From assembly GCF_041021955.1 (NCBI RefSeq), contig NZ_CP158375.1:1550001-1614000 (forward strand): 64,000 nucleotides of DNA, read 5' to 3'. Origin of the DNA: Caulobacter sp. 73W. Lineage in GTDB: Bacteria > Pseudomonadota > Alphaproteobacteria > Caulobacterales > Caulobacteraceae. This document shows positions 16,190 to 24,950 of this stretch, piece by piece. The position numbers were made by a program, and so were the translations under genes. Under the pieces are notes generated by a model. The model saw only the letters and a list, made by a program, of their open reading frames with translations. It had not been told where the DNA came from and searched no databases. Every line of letters starts with the position of its first letter. Position 1 is the stretch's first letter.

Positions 16190-17440
16190 ATGCAGCCTTC
16201 GTCCCTTTTCTTGCCGCTCGCCTGGCTCGCCGCCTTGGTCGCAACACCGAGCCTGGCTTGCGAGCCGGGCCTCTATCGCTACAGCCGCGACCAGTCCTAC
16301 GCCGCCATCACCAAGCCCGCCGCCGCGCTGCGATACACCCTGGACGATGGGCGACGCGGCGAGGTCGGTGCGGCGGACGCCGTTTTGAACTGTCAGGCGG
16401 ATCGCATCACCTCGACGCCGCAAGGCGGCACATGGGACCGCGTTCCCCTGACCCTGACGGCGACCCGCTTTGAGAGCCACGGCCAGGCGCTGTCGGGCGT
16501 CCTTGTCGAGCCGCCGGGCCTCGACGGCCCCGCTCCCCTGGTCGTCCTGGTCCACGGCTCGGAGCGGACCTCTCCGATGACGGGAGCTTACCCTTATCTT
16601 TTGGCTTCCTTCGGCCTTCGGGTTTTCGCCTACGACAAGCGGGGCACGGGGGGCTCTGAAGGCGAGTACACGCAGAACTTCGAGCTGCTGGCCGACGATG
16701 CGGCGGCGGCTTTCGCGCAGGCCAGGAAGCTTGCCGCCGGCCGGATCACGCGGGCGGGCTTTTACGGCGGCAGCCAGGGCGGCTGGGTGGCGCCGCTCGC
16801 CTCGGTTCGAGCCAAGGCCGATTTCGTGGCCGTCGGCTTTGGCCTGATGATCAGCCCCGCCGAGGAGGACCGCGAGCAGGTGCTCACCGAGCTTAAGGAG
16901 CATGGCGCCAGCGCACGGGATCTTGAAGAAGCGCGCGTCGTGACCGACGCCACAGCCAGGCTTGTCGGCTCCCATTTCGAGCAAGGCTACCGAGAGTTGG
17001 CGCAGGCCAAGAAGCGCTTTGAAAAGCGCGCGTGGTTCAGCCGGATCCGCGGCGAATATACCGGTGAGATTCTGGCCACGGACGAGGCCGAGCTGCGACG
17101 GGTGGGCCGGGCCCTCTTCGACAACCTGGAGCTCATCTGGAACTACGATTCCGTCGCGGTGCTGCGCCAGCTGAAGAGCCCGCTGCTTTGGGTCATCGCC
17201 GAGGAGGATCGCGAAGCGCCCCCCGCCATAACCCTGTCGAGGCTCACGGCCTTGCGCGACCAAGGCGCCGCCATCGACGTCTTCAGTTTCCCGAACACCG
17301 ACCATGGCATGGTGGAGTTCACTCAAGGAAGCGACGGCGGCCGCACCTATGGCCGGATCACCGACGGCTATTTTCGTCTGCTCGCTGACTGGATCCGCGG
17401 CGGCGGGTCATCAGACTACGGCCGCGGACGGCGGCGCTGA
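16190..17440 (+). CDS. secreted alpha/beta hydrolase
   Basis: A 416-residue protein with an N-terminal signal peptide (about 1-23, ending TPSLAC). A unique N-terminal region of about 100 residues precedes the hydrolase core: LVHGSERTSP (oxyanion), YDKRGTGGS, the nucleophile elbow GGSQGG (Ser about 199), an acidic strand IAEEDREAP and the late histidine NTDHGMV. It is probably a periplasmic esterase or peptidase-like hydrolase; the substrate is unknown. It is monocistronic. Confidence 0.82.
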   Translation: MQPSSLFLPLAWLAALVATPSLACEPGLYRYSRDQSYAAITKPAAALRYTLDDGRRGEVGAADAVLNCQADRITSTPQGGTWDRVPLTLTATRFESHGQALSGVLVEPPGLDGPAPLVVLVHGSERTSPMTGAYPYLLASFGLRVFAYDKRGTGGSEGEYTQNFELLADDAAAAFAQARKLAAGRITRAGFYGGSQGGWVAPLASVRAKADFVAVGFGLMISPAEEDREQVLTELKEHGASARDLEEARVVTDATARLVGSHFEQGYRELAQAKKRFEKRAWFSRIRGEYTGEILATDEAELRRVGRALFDNLELIWNYDSVAVLRQLKSPLLWVIAEEDREAPPAITLSRLTALRDQGAAIDVFSFPNTDHGMVEFTQGSDGGRTYGRITDGYFRLLADWIRGGGSSDYGRGRRR

Positions 17441-17483
17441 TCAGGCTACGGCTTGAGAGGCTAAGCGCGCGCTGATCCCCGTG

Positions 17484-17690
17484 CGGCGCTAGGGCGTCGA
17501 TCCGCCGGCCCGCTTAACGACCGCGGACGGAATGCGGGTAACGCCCGATGCGATCTGTCCGGACACCGCGCCGATCAGCTGGCCAGGCTCGACGGGTCTG
17601 GCGACCACCTCCTTCATCCCGGCGGCCCGCCAGCGGGCGCCGCCGGACGTCTGCGGTCAGCCCAGCACGGTCGGATGGGGCTGCGCGGCG
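17484..17690 (-). pseudogene. 3' remnant of a second hybrid histidine kinase
   Basis: This stretch is strongly similar, base for base and in the same orientation, to 20071-20288, the last 70 or so codons and stop of the intact hybrid kinase. The shared part includes the receiver-domain VVAKPVELGQLIGAVSG region and the final GSTP-stop. Substitutions and short gaps are scattered along it, and similarity ends abruptly near 17690. It is a decayed end of a paralogous gene. Confidence 0.8.
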
Positions 17691-18008
17691 TTCGAGTTTC
17701 GCCCCTCGCCTCTTGGGTCGGCCCCGCGATCTAGATCGAGCTCGCGCGACCGCGCGCACGGAACCGCAGCATGGGAAACCACCGTGGAAGAGGCGCCCCT
17801 GACTCGGCTTTTCTCTCTTGGCGAAAAGATCGAGCGGACATGGCGCGCGCTGCGTCCAGAGGCGACAGTCCTGGCGCCCAGGTTTCCCTGCCGGCGGGCG
17901 GGGCCCGCACGCGGCGCCGTCAACGCGCGAGGGATAGGGCTTGCTCGACAAGCCTCGCCGATACAACGATTGGAAGAACAAGCATTTTGGATATCAGCGG
18001 GGCCTTAG
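17691..18008. other. region without recognisable gene
   Basis: Between the kinase remnant and the GFA gene I find no convincing coding frame. Open frames exist but have Arg/Ala/Pro-rich composition typical of non-coding high-GC DNA. Confidence 0.4.
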
Positions 18009-18569
18009 GTGTTGCAGGGGTCATGTCATTGCGGGCGCACCTCCTGGACGCTTGAAGGCGATCCAGGCTCGATCACCGCCTGCAACTGCACGCTTTGCCG
18101 ACGCTATGGCGCACTGTGGGCTTATGATTACGAAGGCGGGCGCATCTTCGTCGAGGGTGAGACCTCCAGCTACCGGCGGCCCGGCAAGGCGGATCCCGCC
18201 CTTGAGATGCTCTTTTGTTCAACCTGCGCCGGCGTTTTGGCCTGGCGGGGCCTGCGCCTGGAGGCGGACGGCCGACGCAGGATGGCGGTGAATCTGCGAC
18301 TGACTGAACTTGAAGGCATCGCCCACCTTCAGATCGACCACTTCGACGGCCTCGATACGTTCGACGACCTCCCTCCGCAGGGACGCTGCGTGCGCGATCT
18401 TTGGGCGAGACCTAGGCGGTTTGCTTCCCCCACCGGTTCCAGCCGGTTGAAGGCTGCGAGCGACCCCAAGAACGAAAGGGGCCGTCCGGGGATCCGGACC
18501 CTCGGCTCTCGGCGAAAGACGCGCTGCGTCACTGCGGGCTCGACACCCTTACAGGCGGCACGCTTGTGA
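18009..18569 (+). CDS. GFA family protein with unusual C-terminal extension
   Basis: The GTG-initiated frame gives LQGSCHCGRTSWTLEGDPGSITACNCTLCRRYGALWAYDY, then FCSTCAGVLAWRG, the full zinc-cysteine set of the GFA family. The family-like part ends near residue 135 (GRCVRDLW). The remaining 50 residues are Arg/Ser-rich and low-complexity and probably read past an original stop through mutation or frameshift. No clear ribosome binding site is seen. The enzymatic role is unproven, as for most GFA proteins. Confidence 0.7.
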   Translation: MLQGSCHCGRTSWTLEGDPGSITACNCTLCRRYGALWAYDYEGGRIFVEGETSSYRRPGKADPALEMLFCSTCAGVLAWRGLRLEADGRRRMAVNLRLTELEGIAHLQIDHFDGLDTFDDLPPQGRCVRDLWARPRRFASPTGSSRLKAASDPKNERGRPGIRTLGSRRKTRCVTAGSTPLQAARL

Positions 18570-18581
18570 CGCGGACACGTC

Positions 18582-18685
18582 TCCTCCAAATTCGACGGGC
18601 GAATTTTTCAAATTAGACGAACCTATTTTTCAAATTGGACGAAGATATTTTTCAGATTGGACGAGACAATTTTTCAATCTGGACG
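18582..18685. repeat. five iterons of 22-bp period upstream of the DUF4143 ATPase gene
   Basis: Four clear tandem units of TTTTTCAAATTGGACGA type recur with exact 22-bp spacing (T-tracts at 18604, 18626, 18648 and 18670). A fifth, degenerate unit lies 22 bp further upstream (CCTCCAAATTCGACG). The array ends 30 bp before the ATG at 18715. Two-helical-turn phasing would place all units on one face of the DNA, as in an autoregulatory operator or initiator-binding array. Confidence 0.85.
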
Positions 18686-18714
18686 CTCAAGTATGCTGGA
18701 CCATACGGACGCGC

Positions 18715-19941
18715 ATGCACCCCCGCCTCATCGAACCTCGTCTAAGAGCCGCACTTCAAGACACTCCGATCGTGGCCCTGAACGGCCCTCGGCAGTCGGG
18801 AAAGACGACGCTCGCCAAATACGTCGCGGGGGCTGAGTACACTTATCTGACGCTCGACGACGCCACGGTCCTGGAGGCTGCGAAAACCGATCCGACCGGC
18901 TTCGTTCGGGGACTAGATCGCGCGGTCATCGATGAGATTCAACGCGCGCCTGACCTGATGCTGGCGCTCAAGAAGGCGGTGGACGACGATCGGCGGCCAG
19001 GGCGTTTTCTGATCACCGGCTCGGCCAACCTGCTTACTGTCGCGACAACAAAAGAGTCCCTTACGGGCCGCATGGAGCTCGTCGCCCTGCTGCCTCTGGC
19101 TCAAGCAGAGATACGCGACCAATCCAGCGCCTCTTTTCTCGCAACCGCGTTCGAGGGCGCCGCGCCCGCCATCGGGCGCCCCCTCACGGGAACTGACCTT
19201 GTCGATACCGTTCTAACCGGTGGATACCCTGGCGTTCTTGAGCGCCAAACACCGCAGCGCAGGCGAGCTTGGTGCACGTCATACATCGAGGCGATCGCCG
19301 AACGGGATGTGCGTGATATCTCCGCGCTGCATAAGCCCGGCGAAATCCCGAACCTGGTCCGCGAAGCGGCGCGCCACGCGGCCCAACTGCTAAACGCCCA
19401 GAGCATTGCAAGCGATCTTAGGCTGACGAGCAGGACCGTTGAGAGCTACCTGGGTGTTCTTGAGCAGCTCTTCCTCGTAAAGCGCCTTGAGCCTTGGCAT
19501 CGCAATGATTTGAGCCGGCTCATAAAGACCCCCAAGTTGCATTTTGTGGATAGCGCCTTGCTGGCCGCGATGAGCGCGGTCACCTCGGAGCGCATATCCG
19601 CCGATCGCTCCCGATTTGGGGCTGTCCTTGAGACCTTCGTGTTTGCGGAGTTGCAGCGCCTGGCGACCTTCCATGACGAAGCGCTGAGGTTCTCCTTCTA
19701 CCGGGATAAGGATCAGCTTGAGGTCGATTTTGTCCTCGAGAACGACGCTGGCCAAATGATCGGCATCGAGGTCAAGGCGGCGGCCACGGTTACTGCCGCT
19801 GACTTCAAAGGTCTTCGCAAACTGGCCGAACTCAACGCCAAGACGTTTCGTTCGGGCTTGGTTCTGTATGACGGGGACACGGTCATACCTTTCGGCGAAA
19901 ACCTTTATGCTGCTCCCTTATCGAGTTTGTGGTCGCCCTGA
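18715..19941 (+). CDS. AAA ATPase with DUF4143 domain
   Basis: A 408-residue protein. Walker A is GPRQSGKTTLA (about 24-34), Walker B region AVIDEIQRAPDLM, sensor-like FLITGSAN. This is the AAA_14 domain. A winged-helix-like linker (SDLRLTSRTVESYLGVLEQLFLVKRL) and the DUF4143 C-terminal region follow. The C-terminus ends in a PD-(D/E)XK-like motif (LEVDFVLE ... IGIEVKA), suggesting a nuclease fold. Such proteins are common in accessory regions; their role is unproven. It is expressed alone, directly behind the 22-bp iteron array, which may be its operator. Confidence 0.88.
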   Translation: MHPRLIEPRLRAALQDTPIVALNGPRQSGKTTLAKYVAGAEYTYLTLDDATVLEAAKTDPTGFVRGLDRAVIDEIQRAPDLMLALKKAVDDDRRPGRFLITGSANLLTVATTKESLTGRMELVALLPLAQAEIRDQSSASFLATAFEGAAPAIGRPLTGTDLVDTVLTGGYPGVLERQTPQRRRAWCTSYIEAIAERDVRDISALHKPGEIPNLVREAARHAAQLLNAQSIASDLRLTSRTVESYLGVLEQLFLVKRLEPWHRNDLSRLIKTPKLHFVDSALLAAMSAVTSERISADRSRFGAVLETFVFAELQRLATFHDEALRFSFYRDKDQLEVDFVLENDAGQMIGIEVKAAATVTAADFKGLRKLAELNAKTFRSGLVLYDGDTVIPFGENLYAAPLSSLWSP

Positions 19942-20075
19942 CGACGAAGGAGAGCGGCTCTTGCAGAAGGCGAGATCTGCCGACTCCCCCGCTCGCGATT
20001 TAGGTGCATACCCGCCATTGCGGCGTGATCAGCCTGCGGAGTGAAGGGCTCAACGTACGCTAGCCCAATGCAGCG

Positions 20076-22652
20076 CTAGGGCGTCGATCCGCCGATGGCG
20101 CGTTTGACAGCTTCGGACGGCTCACGCGTAGCGCCCGATGCGATCTGACCCGACACCGCGCCGATCAGCTGGCCAAGCTCGACGGGTTTGGCGACCACCT
20201 CCTTCATCCCGGCGGCCAGACAGGCCGCCAGCTGGTGCGGCCGCACGTCGGCGGTCAGGCCCAGCACGGTCAGGTGAGGCTGGGCGGTCAGGAGCCGCCG
20301 CGTCGCCTGCAGGCCGTCGACGCCTGGCATGTTGAGATCCATCAGGACGATATCGAAATCATGGGCGGCGGCCTGCTCCAGGGCGTCGGCCCCGTCCTTG
20401 GCTTCGAAGATGCAGCAACCCATGGGCTCCAGCATCAGCCGAATGACCTGGCGATTGACCGGATGGTCGTCGGCCACCAGCACGCGCAGCCCGTCCAGCG
20501 ACACGGCGTCTAGCGGATGCGCCGCCGGTTCGCCCTCCGTCTGCGCCGCACTCGAAGCCAGCTCGCACAGGAAGGTGAGCACAAAGACCGAGCCTTCGCC
20601 CGGCTGACTGATGACCTCGACGTCGCCGCCCATCAGGCGGGCCAGACGGCGGGTGATGTGCAGGCCAAGCCCCGTGCCGACGCCATCCACCAAGGACTGC
20701 GCATGGGCCTGCTCGAAGGCGCCAAAGAGACGCTCCAGATCGGACGCCGATAGCCCCTCGCCGGTATCTGATACGGACACACGGGTCCTGCAGTGATTGT
20801 CCGACAGCGTCTCGACCTCCACGGTCAGGCCCACCTGCCCAGACTGGGTGAACTTCACCGCGTTCGACAGCAGGTTGGAGATGCATTGTCGCACCCGAAG
20901 CTCATCGAACATCAAGCTGGGGGTGGGCGACGACGGCGCCTGCAGCGTCAGCTCAAGGCCTTTGTCGCGGGCGACGACGCCGTGGAGCCTGGCCAGCTCG
21001 TCGCAGATGGCCATCAGGTCGGCCGGAGCGCTGACCACCTCCAGCTTGCCCGCCTCGACCTTGGACAGGTCCAGCACGTCGTTGAGCACGGCCAGCATGC
21101 TGCGGCCGCAAAGCGCGATCAGCTGAACCTGCTCGGCGACCGACGGTTGCAAGGGCTCACGCTCAAGGGTGGTCGCCAGCCCCAGGACGGCGTTCAGGGG
21201 CGTGCGAAGCTCATGGCTCATGGTGGCCAGGAAGTCGGACTTTGCCTTGCTGGCGGCTTCGGCGGCCTCGCGGCGCTCGGCGATCTGGCTGGCCAGGCGA
21301 CGTTGCTGGATGGCGAAGGCGGCGCCGACGGCCACCACCAGGCCCAGAAGGCCGGCGACGATCGACCAGGCGATCTTCAGATTGCTGTTGAGGCGCGCAG
21401 CCTGCGCTTCGCGGTCGGCGCGGTCGCGCTCGACGCTGAGCTCCTGCTGCAAAGTCTCGCTGATCTCGGCGGTCCGGTTGCGCTGGTCGGCTTGCAGCCT
21501 GGCGAGGGTCGCCTTGCGCGCCCGGTCCAAGGTGGCGAACGCCTCGGCGTGCCGGCCCTCGGCGCGCAACAGATAGGCCTGGGCCAGGTCTTCGACGGCG
21601 ACCGCCGTCGGCTTGGCGTCGGCCGGCGCTGCGCGCAGGCGGGCAAGGTCGGCGCGGGCGCCGGCGACGTCTCCTAGCTCGGCGCGGGCCTCCAGGCGAA
21701 GGCGAAGGGCCGAGGTCTCAAAGCCGTGGGCCGGCTGATCCAGCGTCTTGGTCAGAGGCTCAAGACATTCGAGCACCTGGCGCGCATCTCCGCGGTCGCG
21801 CGCCACCTTGGCGCAGACATAGCGGTTGAAGAACACCGCCTGGATGCCGCCGGAGCTGGGGATCAAGGTGCGGTGCATGGCCAGGAGCCGGCGGGCCGCG
21901 GCGTCTTCGCCCGCCTGAGCGGCCAGGTAGGACAGGAAGTAGACCCGCTTGGAGTCGTGCCGCTTGAACTGGCTTTGGCGATCAAGGGCGATGGCCCGGG
22001 CGGCATGGTCGAGGGAGCCCAGGTTGTCGCCAAGATCAGCCAGCACGCTGGCGTTCAAGAAGTGGGCCTCGGCGGCGATCGCCACCGTCTTGGGATCGCG
22101 CTCGGCCTCCTGGATGAGCAGGGTCGCCAGTCGCGTGGCGTCGCCATAGGATTGGCGCTCGGCGGCGATCCTCACCCGCTCCAGCCGCGCGGCCAGGCGC
22201 ACGTCGCCGCCCTGGCGCTCGATGCGCTCCCAGGTCTGGCGCGCGATGGGCGCGCGTGACCGCGTGGAGGCGTCGGTGAGCCGCATGATGGCGGCCAGCC
22301 CTTTGAGGCTCTCGTCGCTTTCAAAGCGCCCGGTCTCTTCGACCGCCGCGCTCCAACGCTCAAGATCGGGGCTGGACTGGTTGTAGCGATAATAGGTCAT
22401 CACCCACCAAAGGCTGATGAACCGCTCGCGGCCGGAGCGCCGAAGCGCCGCCTCGCCGACCGTCTCGACATCGGCGACGCTCAAGGTCTCGGCGTCGTGA
22501 AGCACGTCCTGGCCCAGTGTCTGCAGGCGCTCGCCGATGGGGCCGGCAAAGGCGGGGGCGTGCCCAAAGGTGAGGGCGACAAGCAGGGCGCAAAGCGGCG
22601 CCCACACGCTGACGCGCGCGCCTTTTTGGCCGGACTTTTCTTGTCTGAACAT
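20076..22652 (-). CDS. hybrid sensor histidine kinase / response regulator
   Basis: An 858-residue inner-membrane protein with an N-terminal signal or TM (16-37), a periplasmic TPR-like helical sensor region (about 60-400), a TM helix (about 427-449) and a short coiled segment. The HisKA domain has phosphoacceptor His481 (MSHELRTPLN). The HATPase has N box NLLSNAVKFT, G1 DTGEG and G2 GTGLGLHI. A receiver follows (DD at about 729, phosphoacceptor Asp773 in VLMDLNMPG, Lys823). All catalytic residues are present. No separate response regulator lies nearby, so a phosphotransfer protein elsewhere is likely. I chose ATG 22652 over the GTG just upstream. Fragments of a second copy flank it at 17484-17690 and 23930-24045. 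Confidence 0.92.
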   Translation of the reverse strand: MFRQEKSGQKGARVSVWAPLCALLVALTFGHAPAFAGPIGERLQTLGQDVLHDAETLSVADVETVGEAALRRSGRERFISLWWVMTYYRYNQSSPDLERWSAAVEETGRFESDESLKGLAAIMRLTDASTRSRAPIARQTWERIERQGGDVRLAARLERVRIAAERQSYGDATRLATLLIQEAERDPKTVAIAAEAHFLNASVLADLGDNLGSLDHAARAIALDRQSQFKRHDSKRVYFLSYLAAQAGEDAAARRLLAMHRTLIPSSGGIQAVFFNRYVCAKVARDRGDARQVLECLEPLTKTLDQPAHGFETSALRLRLEARAELGDVAGARADLARLRAAPADAKPTAVAVEDLAQAYLLRAEGRHAEAFATLDRARKATLARLQADQRNRTAEISETLQQELSVERDRADREAQAARLNSNLKIAWSIVAGLLGLVVAVGAAFAIQQRRLASQIAERREAAEAASKAKSDFLATMSHELRTPLNAVLGLATTLEREPLQPSVAEQVQLIALCGRSMLAVLNDVLDLSKVEAGKLEVVSAPADLMAICDELARLHGVVARDKGLELTLQAPSSPTPSLMFDELRVRQCISNLLSNAVKFTQSGQVGLTVEVETLSDNHCRTRVSVSDTGEGLSASDLERLFGAFEQAHAQSLVDGVGTGLGLHITRRLARLMGGDVEVISQPGEGSVFVLTFLCELASSAAQTEGEPAAHPLDAVSLDGLRVLVADDHPVNRQVIRLMLEPMGCCIFEAKDGADALEQAAAHDFDIVLMDLNMPGVDGLQATRRLLTAQPHLTVLGLTADVRPHQLAACLAAGMKEVVAKPVELGQLIGAVSGQIASGATREPSEAVKRAIGGSTP

Positions 22653-22914
22653 CACGTCGTGACCACCCCGGGCGCATTTCTACGCGAGGAGGGTTGAGGA
22701 TTTGTTCGGGATGGTTGGCCGGTTAGCCCTAGACCTTGGTCGGCCTACGTGCCGGCTTTTGCAAGCCCTAGCTTCACGCGCCGCACGTTAGGCAGCCAAC
22801 CTCAAACAGTCGCAAAAAGGAAAACTTATGCGGAGACTCGCCGGCCGGTTGTGGGTTGCGCCCTCGATCACCAAACCGCGACAGCATTGCGAGTTTTGCC
22901 GCGCCCCGTTATTT

Positions 22915-22943
22915 TACAGACAAATTTTGGAATTCTGTCTGTA
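22915..22943 (+). promoter_or_regulatory. inverted repeat abutting the GSU2403-like start codon
   Basis: TACAGACA (22915-22922) and TGTCTGTA (22936-22943) are exact 8-bp arms around an AT-rich 13-bp centre. The right arm ends on the A of the start codon. No Shine-Dalgarno is visible, so the transcript may be leaderless or nearly so, with the repeat acting as operator over the promoter. Confidence 0.6.
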
Positions 22944-23917
22944 TGGCCGACGCGATATCGCCTTCCCTTACGACACTTTTCGCTGAGCTACTCCAACAGG
23001 TCGAAACCGCCCCGGAAGCAGGGTCGGTCTATAGACGAATATCGGATAGCGGAGAGTACCTCTACGCGAAAGTCAAAGTGGGATCGGGCCGCATCGACCG
23101 CTTCGTTGGTAAAGCGGGCGATCCCGCAGCTGAATTGCAAGCAAACGCTTTAACTGCGGGAGCCCAACTCGCAAAGGAACGGCGAAAGCTAGTCGGTATG
23201 CTCAAGGGGCAAGGTAGACTGGCCGCGCCCGACCGCACCATGGGGCTGATACTAGATGTTCTCGCACAAGCGGGGCTCTTCAAGTCTGGCGCCGTTCTCG
23301 TTGGGACTGCGGCCTATCTCGTGAGCGAGCCGTTGGTCGGCCATCGATTGCCATCACCCACATTGATGACCGGCGATCTAGATCTCGCCACGGCGACCGT
23401 CGCCATCTGCTCGACGCCGCCGGAGCGGCTGGAGGATATCTTGCGCCGTGCGGACGACACTTTCGAAGGCATCCCTCAGGTCGATCCTAAGGCGCCGCCA
23501 TCGCGCTACCGTAACTCGGCCGGCTATCTCGTCGATCTACTCACACCTACCCGAACGCGAGATGATACCAATCCGGTGCGCTTGCGCGGTCTGGATGCAG
23601 GAGCAGCGCCGTTGCAGTACCTTGCATGGTTGATTGCGGATGCAGTTCCGGCGGTGGCGCTCTCGGGCCCCGGCATACTCGTGCAGGTTCCTCAACCGGC
23701 ACGCTTCGCCGTCCACAAGCTCATTCTGGCCCAACGAAGGGACGCCGCCAATCGCATCAAGCGTACGAAGGATCTTCAGCAGGCTAAGGCCATAATCCAA
23801 GCCCTCAGAGCGCAAGACCCGTACGGGCTCGAAGACGCGCTGGCCGATGCATTCGCGCAAGGTGAAACCGGTTGGGCGCAACCTATCAAGCGTTCGCTGC
23901 AAGAACTTGGTCTTTGA
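22943..23917 (+). CDS. nucleotidyltransferase-fold protein, GSU2403 family
   Basis: A 324-residue protein resembling the GSU2403 / NTP_transf_8 family of predicted nucleotidyltransferase-fold proteins. It has an N-terminal helical region (1-95), then GLFKSGAVLVGTAAYLV (family-typical G(S/T) strand), TGDLDLAT (the acidic pair of the fold) and a long C-terminal helical part (FAVHKLILAQRR). The target is unknown. The ATG at 22943 is set by the adjoining inverted repeat; the upstream in-frame extension has poor coding character. Codon use is less GC-biased than the neighbours, suggesting acquisition by transfer. Confidence 0.75.
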   Translation: MADAISPSLTTLFAELLQQVETAPEAGSVYRRISDSGEYLYAKVKVGSGRIDRFVGKAGDPAAELQANALTAGAQLAKERRKLVGMLKGQGRLAAPDRTMGLILDVLAQAGLFKSGAVLVGTAAYLVSEPLVGHRLPSPTLMTGDLDLATATVAICSTPPERLEDILRRADDTFEGIPQVDPKAPPSRYRNSAGYLVDLLTPTRTRDDTNPVRLRGLDAGAAPLQYLAWLIADAVPAVALSGPGILVQVPQPARFAVHKLILAQRRDAANRIKRTKDLQQAKAIIQALRAQDPYGLEDALADAFAQGETGWAQPIKRSLQELGL

Positions 23918-23929
23918 CGACCTTCTCGA

Positions 23930-24045
23930 ACCGGCCTGTCTCCTCAGCCGCGCGCTCCAGCGCCCCAGATCGGGGCTTGACTGGTTGTAGCGATAATCGA
24001 TCATCCCCCACCAAAGGCTGATGAACCGCTCGCGGCCCAAGCGCC
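23930..24045 (-). pseudogene. 5'-proximal remnant of a second hybrid histidine kinase
   Basis: On the minus strand GRERFISLWWGMIDYRYNQ plus SSPDLGRWSA is almost identical to residues 76-103 of the intact kinase (GRERFISLWWVMTYYRYNQ). DNA similarity covers 23930-24045 against 22329-22446 in the same orientation and stops at the OsmC gene. It is part of the broken paralog whose 3' end lies at 17484-17690. Confidence 0.8.
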
Positions 24046-24498
24046 TCAGCGGTGATCGGAAATCCGGCCTGGCGTCGGCGCCACGAGCGTCGTGATCATC
24101 GGGACGCTTTCAAGGGTGCGCTGCACCGGGCACTTGGCCGCGACATTCAGCAGTCGCGTGCGCTGCTCATCGGTCAGATCGGGAGCCTGTATCGATATGG
24201 TCTTTTCGAACGCGTCGACCGGCGATGCGGCGCCTGCGAGCACCTTCTTGCCGTAGTCGACCGCCACCTCGATCCCCTCCACCGACCACCCCTGCTGCTG
24301 GGCGTACCATCGCATGGTCATCGCCGTGCATTCGGCCAGGGCCGCGGACAGCAGCTCGAAGGGCGAAGGGCCAAGTCCGCCGCCTCCGGCGTCCACGGCC
24401 TCGTCCCCGGTCAGCACGTGCCCGCCGACCGCTATACGCACCGCGTACGTGCTCTGGCCGGTCTCGGTTGCGACGGCTCTTGCTCTGAACGCAGCCAT
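24046..24498 (-). CDS. OsmC family protein
   Basis: A 150-residue protein of the OsmC/Ohr fold. GPSPFELLSAALAECTAMTMRWYAQQQGW contains the first redox cysteine region (AECTAMT) and KCPVQRTLES the second (KCPVHR-type), so both peroxidatic/resolving cysteines are present. Family members reduce organic hydroperoxides. The start (MAAFRARAV) overlaps the stop of the upstream OsmC paralog (TGATG), indicating translational coupling in a pirin-OsmC-OsmC operon. Confidence 0.88.
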   Translation of the reverse strand: MAAFRARAVATETGQSTYAVRIAVGGHVLTGDEAVDAGGGGLGPSPFELLSAALAECTAMTMRWYAQQQGWSVEGIEVAVDYGKKVLAGAASPVDAFEKTISIQAPDLTDEQRTRLLNVAAKCPVQRTLESVPMITTLVAPTPGRISDHR

Positions 24499-24950
24499 CA
24501 AGAGTCTGCCGAGGTCAGGCTGGTGTCGATTGCGACCCCGCCCTTGATGGCGAGCGTCACGGGCGTTCGCTCCGCGACGTCGGCGAGCTTTGCGCACTGC
24601 TCGTCATTCAACCCCTCGATGGTCAGGCGGCGTTCGATACGATCGACGCCCTGTGGTGACCGAAGATAGCGCAGAGCCACTTTCAGCGATGTGAGCGGCC
24701 ATTGCTTGCGCTCGGCGTACATCTTCAGCGTCGCTGAAGTGCAGGCTCCAAGCGCGGCCGCGAGGATGCTGAAGGGCGCGGGCCCTGCATCCTGCCCTCC
24801 GAGGGATTTTGGCTCATCGGCGACGAGGACATGGGGTCCCATCTCTATGGTGACGGCGTACCGCACCTGCGCGATCCGCGCCGTCGCCTTTCCCAGGAGA
24901 AGCTCGTGCTGATCGTGGGTGGTGGCCGCCGCTCCCCGTTCCGCTTTCAT
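24498..24950 (-). CDS. OsmC family protein lacking the second redox cysteine
   Basis: A 150-residue OsmC-fold protein (GPAPFSILAAALGACTSATLKMYAERKQWPL). The first cysteine is kept (GACTSAT), but the position of the second (KCP in its neighbour) reads AERTPVTLAI, without a cysteine. The classical peroxidase mechanism is therefore probably lost or altered. It overlaps the pirin gene upstream (ATGA) and the OsmC gene downstream, so all three are co-translated. The role may be binding or regulatory; this is inference. Confidence 0.85.
   Translation of the reverse strand: MKAERGAAATTHDQHELLLGKATARIAQVRYAVTIEMGPHVLVADEPKSLGGQDAGPAPFSILAAALGACTSATLKMYAERKQWPLTSLKVALRYLRSPQGVDRIERRLTIEGLNDEQCAKLADVAERTPVTLAIKGGVAIDTSLTSADS

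Noticed and set aside
18582-18685. CRISPR array
   Set aside because: Unit period is only 22 bp with no unique spacers and no cas genes; it is a tandem iteron array.
20138-20335. Plus-strand open frame over the receiver domain of the hybrid kinase
   Set aside because: Antisense shadow; the similar plus-strand frame at 17548-17802 only reflects the duplicated kinase DNA.
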